From: Candidatus Parcubacteria bacterium
Lineage (GTDB): Bacteria; Patescibacteriota; Patescibacteriia; Patescibacteriales; UBA12075
Direction: 5' to 3'
Assembly (NCBI GenBank): GCA_023142215.1
Contig: JAGLJW010000061.1
Coordinates: 1-27,504 of the forward strand
DNA length: 27,504 nucleotides
Part shown: positions 14,671 through 21,202 of the stretch, piece by piece
Layout: each line of letters begins with the position of its first letter
How positions within the stretch are numbered: position 1 is the first letter of the stretch
The notes under the pieces: generated by a model
Told to the model about the DNA's origin: nothing
What the model saw: the letters and a program-made list of their open reading frames with translations, nothing else
Database searches by the model: none
Made by a program: the position numbers and the translations under genes

Positions 14671-14738
14671 TACAAAGGGGAAGTTTAAAGCTTCCCCTCT
14701 TTTTTTTTTTTTATTTTTTTGCTAAAATGTATATATAA
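14671..14738 (+). repeat. Right flanking repeat of the three-gene operon
   Basis: It starts TACAAAG, has a hairpin with the same GAAGTTTAAA core, a long T-run, then TTATTTTTTTGCTAAAAT and TATATATAAAT. It corresponds element by element to 11935-12000. Confidence 0.55.
14677..14709 (+). terminator. Terminator of the three-gene operon
   Basis: GGGGAAG (14677-14683) pairs with CTTCCCC (14691-14697), followed by TC and a run of at least ten T. This is the strongest terminator in the window. Confidence 0.92.
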
Positions 14739-14747
14739 ATATAAAAT
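14719..14747 (+). promoter_or_regulatory. Candidate promoter of the pilin-like gene
   Basis: TTGCTA, a 17-nt spacer, TAAAAT. The -10 ends only 8 nt before the ATG at 14756, so the transcript would be almost leaderless. The AT-rich context makes a chance match possible. Confidence 0.35.
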
Positions 14748-14755
14748 ATATTAAA

Positions 14756-15145
14756 ATGAAAAAAATAATGTTTAGTTTATTAATTTGTGGCTTTGTTGGA
14801 TTTCTTTCAATATCGGTTGTTAATGCGGATTTCACAGAAGATAGTGAAGTTCCTGAAGATTCAGAATATGGAAGTGCAGTATTAACGAATCCTCTTGGTG
14901 ATGATAAAAATTCAGATCCTAATATTCTTATTGGGAAAATAATAAATCAAGCACTTGGGGTTGTTGGTTCTATTGGTTTGGTTTTATTTGTTTATGCTGG
15001 TTTTACATGGATGCTTGCGGCTGGAAATGCTGAAAAAATAAGTAAAGCTAAAGATATTATAATTTGGACTACTTTGGGTATGTTAGTTATATTTTCGGCT
15101 TATGCTATGGTTAGGTTTGTTCTTGATGTAACAGCAGGAGGGTAA
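14756..15145 (+). CDS. VirB2/TrbC-like pilin-type membrane protein
   Basis: The 129-aa product has a signal peptide (residues ~1-24, ending SVVNA), a short acidic polar segment, and two hydrophobic helices (about 66-86 and 100-124). Between the helices is the small basic loop NAEKISKAKD. This is the architecture of TrbC/VirB2-type pilins, widely encoded in CPR genomes without the rest of a type IV secretion system. It may form a surface pilus or simply reside in the membrane. It is bounded by its own terminator (15170-15201), so it is transcribed singly. No VirB4/VirD4-type ATPase is in this window. No Shine-Dalgarno is seen. Confidence 0.7.
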   Translation: MKKIMFSLLICGFVGFLSISVVNADFTEDSEVPEDSEYGSAVLTNPLGDDKNSDPNILIGKIINQALGVVGSIGLVLFVYAGFTWMLAAGNAEKISKAKDIIIWTTLGMLVIFSAYAMVRFVLDVTAGG

Positions 15146-15169
15146 TTTATAAGATATAATTTGTGGCTT

Positions 15170-15201
15170 ACTATAGCATATTAATATGCTATAGTTTTTT
15201 T
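15170..15201 (+). terminator. Terminator of the pilin-like gene
   Basis: A perfect 26-nt palindrome (15170-15195, ACTATAGCATA and its complement around TTAA) is followed by seven T. It lies 24 nt after the stop. Confidence 0.9.
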
Positions 15202-15223
15202 GAATAAAATTTAAAAAATTTAT

Positions 15224-15253
15224 TTGGTGGAAATAGAATGGATATGTTATAAT
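15224..15253 (+). promoter_or_regulatory. Promoter of the surface-protein operon
   Basis: TTGGTG, an 18-nt spacer and TATAAT with an extended -10 TGT. It would start transcription about 40 nt before the gene at 15298. No terminator is seen until after 20513, so it may serve four genes. Confidence 0.55.
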
Positions 15254-15297
15254 ATAAATATAAAATTAATTATTTTTTATAAAAACATTGCAGAAGT

Positions 15298-16407
15298 ATG
15301 TTTAGGAGATTTATACATTTTATAAAATACAATAATATAGCTGTATTTGTAATCTTGGCTGTTTTTTTGCTTGGTGGAGGGGTTTTTGCTCAAACTGACC
15401 TTGGTCAAGAAATTATAGGTGAAAAACAGAAGACAGTTGAGGGTGTTGATAATACTTTGCTTATTGAAGCTGATATTAATAACTTGGATATGAATTTTAA
15501 GATTGAGCAAATTGAAGAAGATACAAAATATTATTATGTAACTTATACTTTTTATGATTTAGTTAAAGATAATGATGTATGGAAATATCAAGTTATAGAA
15601 AAAGTTAGAAAAATATCTAAAAAACGAAAAAAAGATTTGGGTGAGTATTTGGCTAAAGAATTTAAACAACAATATCAAGATAGAGTGCGAAATTTGAAAA
15701 AGGCTCAAAATAATGCAAAGGATGATGGAGTTGAACAGAAAATTGAAGTCGAAGAATATAGTGGTTTGATTGGAGGAACTTTAAATTTGGTTGAAAAAGT
15801 TTTTTCAAATTATGAGCCAGTAAAAAAACGAATTGTTCCTTCTCCGTCTGTTCCGATTTTACTTACAACAATTCAAAAGAGTATTGTAGAAGATGGGCAG
15901 GAAGTTGTTGAAGTTGCACAGGCTGATAGTTTAACAAAAGTTTATGATGATTATATCACAGAAAATGATTCTGATGGAGATAATATTTTTGGTGCTGATG
16001 ATAATTGTCCAAATAATTATAATCCAGAACAACTTGATAGCGACGAAGATGGAATAGGCGATGAATGTGATAATAGTCTTGATGATATTCAATCAACGGA
16101 CGATGATGAAATAGCTAGTTCGGGTGATGATATTATCATTGATGATACTACAGCTAGCACTGGAGATGAAGTAATTATTAATGATGAAACAGCCAGTTCT
16201 GGCGAAGAGGTAATTGAAACAATTATTGACGAAGAACAAAGCAATGAAGAAGAACCAAATAATAAAGAGCCAAACAATGAAGAACCAAACAACGAAGAAG
16301 ATCAAGTTGATTCATCCAATGAAGATTCTACAAACAATACTGAAAGCACAGACGAACCTCAAAATAGCACAGAACCAGAAGTTGAAATAATAGAATTGGA
16401 TAATTAA
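15298..16407 (+). CDS. Secreted acidic protein with thrombospondin-type-3 Ca-binding repeat
   Basis: The 369-aa product starts with a signal peptide or anchor (hydrophobic about residues 14-31, ending GVFAQ). Residues ~32-190 form a mixed, lysine-containing domain. Around 222-262 is a clear thrombospondin type-3 pattern: NDSDGDNIFGADDNCP, then NPEQLDSDEDGIGDECD, with the Asp ladder and two Cys expected to bind calcium. The C-terminus is very acidic with repeats of the type DDxxASSGDE and EEPNNE. The ASSGEE/IIIND pattern also occurs in the giant protein. It is probably an extracellular or envelope-attached protein, perhaps a stalk. It heads the run 15298-20513. Confidence 0.75.
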   Translation: MFRRFIHFIKYNNIAVFVILAVFLLGGGVFAQTDLGQEIIGEKQKTVEGVDNTLLIEADINNLDMNFKIEQIEEDTKYYYVTYTFYDLVKDNDVWKYQVIEKVRKISKKRKKDLGEYLAKEFKQQYQDRVRNLKKAQNNAKDDGVEQKIEVEEYSGLIGGTLNLVEKVFSNYEPVKKRIVPSPSVPILLTTIQKSIVEDGQEVVEVAQADSLTKVYDDYITENDSDGDNIFGADDNCPNNYNPEQLDSDEDGIGDECDNSLDDIQSTDDDEIASSGDDIIIDDTTASTGDEVIINDETASSGEEVIETIIDEEQSNEEEPNNKEPNNEEPNNEEDQVDSSNEDSTNNTESTDEPQNSTEPEVEIIELDN

Positions 16408-16421
16408 TTAACAATATTCTT

Positions 16422-16450
16422 TTCGCCATCCGCTAGCTGGCGGAGGCGAA
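16422..16450. repeat. Palindromic intergenic repeat
   Basis: TTCGCCATCCGCTAGCTGGC followed by GGAGGCGAA: outer TTCGCC pairs with GGCGAA and inner CCGC with GCGG. It lies between two genes of the surface operon. Same family as 4812 and 17181. Confidence 0.8.
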
Positions 16451-16475
16451 TCTTAATTCTTAATTCTAAAGTAAA

Positions 16476-17021
16476 GTGTCTTTCCAAAAAACAGTAAATT
16501 TAAAAAAAGAAAATAAGCCTAAAAAAACTCCGTCTTTAAAAAAAGAAAGTATTGATAGGGTTTATGAAGGAAAAGATGATTTGCAAAAGATTGATAAGCT
16601 AGAAAATCAGAGCGAATTATCGGTGTACAAAAAAATGACTTTTGTGCTTTTTATTATTTTAGTTGGATTTTTGGTGTATAGTTTTGTTTTAAATAAAAAT
16701 AATATTGAAACAGAAGTTGTTCAAACTGAAAATAGTGGTTGGTATATGGTAAAATTAATTAATGATGATGTATTTTATGGTCAAATACAAAATGATAATC
16801 TTGATCCAATTGTTTTAGATAATGTTTATTATGATTATGATCAAATAAAAGACGGAAGCAAAGAAATTTCTGAAGTTGGAAATAAAAGATTAGTCAAAAG
16901 AGGAAAAGAAACGCATGGACCAAGCGGAACAATGGAAATTTACAAAGAAAAAATTCTATATAAAGAAATTTTATCAAAAGATTCAAAAGTTTTACAAGCA
17001 ATATTAAATTACGAAAAGTAA
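16476..17021 (+). CDS. Single-pass membrane protein, conserved-CPR type
   Basis: The 181-aa product uses a GTG start. A lysine-rich cytoplasmic N-terminus (about 50 residues) precedes one membrane helix (about 54-70, FVLFIILVGFLVYSFVL). The outer domain contains WYMVKLINDDVFYGQIQND and VLDNVYYDYDQI, a pattern I have seen in unnamed CPR proteins (a ligand-like VKLxxxxVFYGxI strand pair). It ends with a lysine-rich tail. No enzymatic motif is visible. It sits 68 nt after the type-3-repeat protein gene, with a palindromic repeat between, and precedes the M16 peptidase. Confidence 0.7.
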   Translation: MSFQKTVNLKKENKPKKTPSLKKESIDRVYEGKDDLQKIDKLENQSELSVYKKMTFVLFIILVGFLVYSFVLNKNNIETEVVQTENSGWYMVKLINDDVFYGQIQNDNLDPIVLDNVYYDYDQIKDGSKEISEVGNKRLVKRGKETHGPSGTMEIYKEKILYKEILSKDSKVLQAILNYEK

Positions 17022-17033
17022 AGTATATTTTAT

Positions 17034-17153
17034 TTTGTCATTTCGAATGAATGTGAGAAATCGCTTGAAGTACGAATTGTGCAAAGTAGTGTGATTGGTT
17101 AAGTTGGTAATGTTGAAGAGATTTCTCACCCTAAAGGGATTCGAAATGACAAA
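17034..17153. repeat. MITE-like long inverted repeat, 120 nt
   Basis: Perfect 15-bp ends TTTGTCATTTCGAAT / ATTCGAAATGACAAA enclose a second perfect pair, GTGAGAAATC / GATTTCTCAC. It encodes nothing convincing. GTCATTTCGA...GAGAAATC elements of this kind are common between genes in several bacterial phyla. It fills most of the gap before the M16 gene. Confidence 0.85.
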
Positions 17154-17180
17154 TAAAAAAAATATTAATTTAATTCTTAA

Positions 17181-17215
17181 TTCGTTTTGCCATCCGCTAG
17201 CTGGCGGAGCGAATC
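17181..17215. repeat. Palindromic intergenic repeat before the M16 gene
   Basis: TTCG...GCCATCCGCTAGCTGGCGGA followed by GCGAA. Same core as 4812 and 16422. It ends 14 nt before the ATG at 17229 and could fold over the start region of the message. Confidence 0.75.
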
Positions 17216-17228
17216 GTAATTCACATAA

Positions 17229-18551
17229 ATGAATATGCAATTAACAAAACTAAAAAATGATTTAAAATTAATAACTGCTCCGATGAGTGGGACGAAAACT
17301 ATAACTGTTTTGGTGATGGTTGGGACTGGATCAAAATATGAAGATAAAAAAAATAGTGGAGTTTCTCATTTTTTAGAACACATGTTTTTTAAAGGGGCTA
17401 AAAAATGGAAAAATACTTTAGCGATTAGCTCTGAAATGGATGGGATTGGAGCTGATTTTAATGCTTTTACTTCTAAAGAATATACAGGTTATTGGATTAA
17501 AACCGAGCAAAGCAAACTTGAACTTGTTCTGGATTTGCTTAGTGATATGTATTTTAATTCAAAATTAGATGCAAAAGAAATTGAATGTGAACGAGGAGTT
17601 ATTATTGAGGAATTTAATATGTATTTAGATAATCCGATGATGCACATTGAAGATGTTTTTGAAAATTTACTTTATGGTGATACGCCAGCTGGTCGTGATA
17701 CCATTGGTACTAAAGAGACAATTTTAGGAGTGCAAAAAAAAGATTTTGTTGATTATTTTAATAGTCAATATAATGTGAATAACACAACCGTGTGTTTGGC
17801 TGGAGATATTAAAGATAACAAAAAAGCTGAAAATTTGGTAAATAAATATTTTAACTCTAAAATATTTGAAAAACGTGGTAAGAATTTTATTGAAAAAAGC
17901 AAGGTAATTGAAAATCAAAAAATTCCTCAAATAAAAATGGAATACAAGAAAACCGATCAAGCTCATTTATCACTTGGAGTAAGGGCTTATTCTTATGATG
18001 ATAATGATAGAGTAATAACAAGAATGCTTTCTCTTATTTTGGGAGGTTCTATGAGCTCAAGACTTTTTATAAATTTAAGAGAAAGGAATGGTTTAGCTTA
18101 TTATGTTAGAACTAGCAGTGAAGCTTATACTGATACGGGTTATTTAACAACGAGTGCAGGAGTTCCAGTTGATAAGATAGATAAGGCAATAAAAATAATT
18201 TTAGATGAATATAAGAAAATAAAAAATAGTTTAGTATCGCCTAAAGAATTAAAACGAGCCAAAGATTTATTAAAAGGAAAATTTGCTATTCAAATGGAGG
18301 TGTCAGATAATTTAGCGAATTGGTATAGCAGACAAGCTGTACTTGAGAATACTATTTTACGAGTTAAAAATAAAGATTTAAAACAGAAAAACTTGTTGTC
18401 GCCAGATCAATATTTGAAAAATATAAATAAGATAACAGCCGTAGATATTCAAAAAGTAGCAAAAGACATTTTTGTAAATGAAGGTTTAAATTTGGCTGTA
18501 ATTGGATCGTTTAAGGACAAAAATAAATTTAAGAGATTATTGAAAGTTTAG
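17229..18551 (+). CDS. M16-family (insulinase-like) zinc peptidase
   Basis: The 440-aa product has the inverted zinc motif HFLEH (residues 47-51), with E50 as the catalytic base. The third ligand candidate is E128 in RGVIIEEF, exactly 76 residues after H51, as the HxxEH-X76-E signature requires. The C-terminal half has the family's inactive-domain signature LRERNGLAYYVRT. The length fits a single-chain processing-peptidase type (about 420-450). No signal peptide is seen, so it is probably cytoplasmic or membrane-peripheral. It lies 6 nt upstream of the dockerin-protein gene, so the two are almost certainly co-transcribed. This might point to a role in turnover of secreted proteins, but that is inference. 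Confidence 0.9.
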   Translation: MNMQLTKLKNDLKLITAPMSGTKTITVLVMVGTGSKYEDKKNSGVSHFLEHMFFKGAKKWKNTLAISSEMDGIGADFNAFTSKEYTGYWIKTEQSKLELVLDLLSDMYFNSKLDAKEIECERGVIIEEFNMYLDNPMMHIEDVFENLLYGDTPAGRDTIGTKETILGVQKKDFVDYFNSQYNVNNTTVCLAGDIKDNKKAENLVNKYFNSKIFEKRGKNFIEKSKVIENQKIPQIKMEYKKTDQAHLSLGVRAYSYDDNDRVITRMLSLILGGSMSSRLFINLRERNGLAYYVRTSSEAYTDTGYLTTSAGVPVDKIDKAIKIILDEYKKIKNSLVSPKELKRAKDLLKGKFAIQMEVSDNLANWYSRQAVLENTILRVKNKDLKQKNLLSPDQYLKNINKITAVDIQKVAKDIFVNEGLNLAVIGSFKDKNKFKRLLKV

Positions 18552-18557
18552 CACCCC

Positions 18558-20513
18558 ATGCTAAAAAACATAATAAATAAAATTGAAAATATTTTCAGTC
18601 AATATTTTGCTATATTTGGCATTTTTTTGTTTATTTTTTTAATTAATATTAGTAATACTCAAGCAATTCAAATTTCTAGCGATAGAATTTCACTTTCTTG
18701 GCCTGATACTCCGATTGACCATGAAATAAAATTTAGACTAGAAAAAGATATTCCAGCCGGCGGAAAAATTATTGTAATTCCAGAGGCTGGATTTTTTACT
18801 CCAAGTGGCTTTGGCGACTTAAGTGTAGATATTGCAAGTTCTGATAATTTAAATGGTTCTTATTCTGATAGATTTTTAGCATCAACATCTGGTGCAGTTT
18901 TTGATGGAGTATCAGCTTTAGCTAGTACGACAAATAGTAGAATTGAAATTACTTTAAATTCAACACTTGGGATTACAGCTGGAAAATTTATACAAATTGA
19001 ATTAGGGCAAAATGCTAGTTTTCAAGGTACAAGTTCGTTACAAATTGTAAATCCATTATCTGTAAAATCTTATGGAATAGAAATTGAAACATACGATAAC
19101 TCTAGTGCTTTTTTGGAAAAGTCACAAGTAATGGTGGCAATACTTAGACCTGTGACTATGAGTAATTATATTACCAAAAAAAGATTGAAAAATTCTCCAA
19201 GTGGATGGTTGACCTATGGTACTACTCAAACAATTATGTCTTTGATTACTAATTATCCAGCAATTTGTCGTTATTCAACAGCATCTGGTACCGCTTATTC
19301 TGCCATGGTTAATGAGTTTTTTTATATTGATGGAGAATCTAATATTTATCATACCGCTATTGTTGATGGATTGGTTATTGGAACTAAATATAATTATTAT
19401 GTTAGATGTAAGGGACTTGATGGAGTAGAAGATGAAATAACTAGGTGTCATTATGATATTTCTACAACTACAATGATAGAAGTTTTTGATGGATCTAGTA
19501 CAACAACTGAAGTTTCTTCAACTATAATTCATATTGAAGAAGATTGTGTTGATTATGAAATTGAATTTTCAATTTCATCCGTTGAAGGAGGGACGGGAGA
19601 TACCGACGACGGCGACGGTGGAGAAGACACAGGGGATGATGGCGATGACACTGGTGACACTGGTGATACTGGTTCAGGTGGTGGTGGCGGTTCAGGTGGA
19701 GGCAGTGGAGGAGGAATTGGTATAACCACAGGAGATGAAACAGGACGTGGTGTTTATTTACCATATCCACCTCCTCTTGGTGTACCAGGCGTAATTTTAG
19801 AAGGTTGGGGCTATCCAGGTATGGATGTGGTAATTTTAAAAGATGGGGTAGAAATTGGAAAGGCAGCAACAAATTTTCAAGCTAAATTTGGTGCATTTTT
19901 AGAAGATTTAAATCAGGGAACTTATACTTTCGGTTTACGTTCTAGTGATACACAAAATAGAGAGTCATTACTTTTTACAACAACTTTTTTTGTGGAGAAA
20001 GGAACACAATCAACAGTGTCTGATATTATTTTAGCACCAACAATAGCAACAAATAAAACAACAGTAATAGCTGGTGAAAAGTTAGAATTATTTGGTGAAA
20101 CTGTTCCTAATAGTAAAGTTGAAGTCTGGTTTTATAAAAACGATCAAGAAGGAATAAGAGAGGAAGATGTAATAAAGACGGAGGGAATAAGTACCAATAT
20201 GGGTAAGTGGAATTTTTTAATTGATACTGAGGGCATTGAAAAAGGTTCTTATATGTTAAAAGCAAGAGTAAAAATTGAGGGTGTTAATTATAGTGATTTT
20301 GGAAAAATTATTAACGTATCAATTGGAGTAGTCCAGGGTGATAATGGAATATGTGCAAATGCTGATTTAAATCAGGACGGAAAAGTTAATATTACAGATT
20401 TCTCAATTTTACTTTATTATTGGGGTACAGATGATGCTTGTGCCGATCAAAATCACAATGGAGAAGTTGAATTAACTGATTTTAGTATTATGATGTATTA
20501 TTGGACAGGGTAA
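18558..20513 (+). CDS. Secreted multidomain protein with C-terminal dockerin
   Basis: The 651-aa product begins with a signal peptide (hydrophobic about 17-31, ending NTQA). A beta-rich domain follows to about residue 340, including a fibronectin-like portion. Then comes a Gly/Asp/Thr-rich linker (about 345-395) and two Ig-like domains (about 405-480 and 495-590). Residues ~597-651 form a dockerin-type module of two EF-hand-like repeats: ADLNQDGKVNITDFSILLYYW and ADQNHNGEVELTDFSIMMYYW in outline. The calcium ladder is D-N-D...D in the first and D-N-N...D in the second. Dockerins bind cohesins, and a cohesin-like protein is encoded 0.7 kb downstream. No catalytic domain is recognised, so its cargo role is open. 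Confidence 0.82.
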   Translation: MLKNIINKIENIFSQYFAIFGIFLFIFLINISNTQAIQISSDRISLSWPDTPIDHEIKFRLEKDIPAGGKIIVIPEAGFFTPSGFGDLSVDIASSDNLNGSYSDRFLASTSGAVFDGVSALASTTNSRIEITLNSTLGITAGKFIQIELGQNASFQGTSSLQIVNPLSVKSYGIEIETYDNSSAFLEKSQVMVAILRPVTMSNYITKKRLKNSPSGWLTYGTTQTIMSLITNYPAICRYSTASGTAYSAMVNEFFYIDGESNIYHTAIVDGLVIGTKYNYYVRCKGLDGVEDEITRCHYDISTTTMIEVFDGSSTTTEVSSTIIHIEEDCVDYEIEFSISSVEGGTGDTDDGDGGEDTGDDGDDTGDTGDTGSGGGGGSGGGSGGGIGITTGDETGRGVYLPYPPPLGVPGVILEGWGYPGMDVVILKDGVEIGKAATNFQAKFGAFLEDLNQGTYTFGLRSSDTQNRESLLFTTTFFVEKGTQSTVSDIILAPTIATNKTTVIAGEKLELFGETVPNSKVEVWFYKNDQEGIREEDVIKTEGISTNMGKWNFLIDTEGIEKGSYMLKARVKIEGVNYSDFGKIINVSIGVVQGDNGICANADLNQDGKVNITDFSILLYYWGTDDACADQNHNGEVELTDFSIMMYYWTG

Positions 20514-20542
20514 TTTTAAAAGTAATTATTTATTGACAATTT

Positions 20543-20641
20543 CTTGTCATCCTGAGCTAGAGCGATAGGATCTCATAAATTAAGGAGCATAAGTCTAGCT
20601 AAGGAGATTGCCATGTCGCTCCGACTCCTCGCAATGACAAT
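20543..20641. repeat. TGTCATCCTGAGC-type intergenic repeat
   Basis: It begins TTGTCATCCTGAGC, has GGATCTC in the middle, then GGAGATTGCCATGTCGCTCC, and ends CTCGCAATGACAA. The ends TTGTCAT/ATGACAA are inverted. The same building blocks lie in the giant gene (6747-6796) and, decayed, near 23441-23475. Confidence 0.8.
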
Positions 20642-20690
20642 AAGGTCAGCTAATTTTGTGGTCTTGGTAAGTATTACTTTAAAAAATATT

Positions 20691-20718
20691 TTGTAGATTT
20701 ATTATATTATGTTATAAT
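20691..20718 (+). promoter_or_regulatory. Promoter of hsp20 and perhaps the cohesin gene
   Basis: TTGTAG, a 16-nt spacer and TATAAT. Because the -10 ends at 20718, the in-frame ATG at 20719 cannot be the start of a transcript from it; this supports the ATG at 20749. Confidence 0.6.
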
Positions 20719-20748
20719 ATGTTTATAAATAATTTTAAATATATAATT

Positions 20749-21189
20749 ATGTCATTTTTAGATAAATTAAAAGTAAAAACTGAGAATCCTGTTTCTGATG
20801 AGCCAAAAGAGATTGCACCAGATAATAAGGAGAATTCTGGCTTTTTGCAATTAGAGGTTGATATTTTTCAGACTGCATCTGAAATTATTATTGTTGCTCC
20901 AATTCCTGGTGTTAAAGCTGAGAATGTGGATATTAGTATTGAGAATGAAAATGATGTAGTTACTATTAAAGGTGTTAGAGACATACCGCAACTAGTTTCT
21001 GAAGAAGTTAAGATTAAACAACTTAGAACAGAATGTGAGTGGGGACCATTTTACAGACAAATTATTTTACCACAAGAAATTAATGTCCCTGAAGTTGAAG
21101 CTAAGTTTAAAAAAGGAATTTTGATTTTACATTTACCATTACTTAGATTACAAAATGGTAAGAAAAAAATTGTTATTAGTGATGATTAA
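20749..21189 (+). CDS. Hsp20/alpha-crystallin small heat-shock protein
   Basis: The 146-aa product (from ATG 20749) holds an alpha-crystallin domain over roughly the last 100 residues. FLQLEVDIFQTASEIIIVAP opens it. Then come PGVKAENVDISIEND-like strands, VVTIKGVR, WGPFYRQIILPQEIN and the closing FKKGILILHLP (the family's GxLxxxxP-type signature). Small heat-shock proteins hold unfolding proteins as oligomers in the cytoplasm. There is no C-terminal IxI tail as clear as in classical members (it ends KKKIVISDD, with IVI). It lies between the dockerin and cohesin genes with its own promoter. This location may be accidental, or it may aid folding of exported proteins. Confidence 0.9.
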   Translation: MSFLDKLKVKTENPVSDEPKEIAPDNKENSGFLQLEVDIFQTASEIIIVAPIPGVKAENVDISIENENDVVTIKGVRDIPQLVSEEVKIKQLRTECEWGPFYRQIILPQEINVPEVEAKFKKGILILHLPLLRLQNGKKKIVISDD

Positions 21190-21202
21190 ATGACAGGTTA
21201 TT

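Noticed and set aside
19522..19872. Minus-strand ORF of 116 codons rich in His and Leu
   Set aside because: It is the antisense of the Gly/Asp/Thr linker in the dockerin protein; the composition is a by-product of the repeats.
20719..20748. Upstream ATG extending the Hsp20 protein
   Set aside because: It starts directly behind the -10 box TATAAT, so a transcript from that promoter would not contain it.
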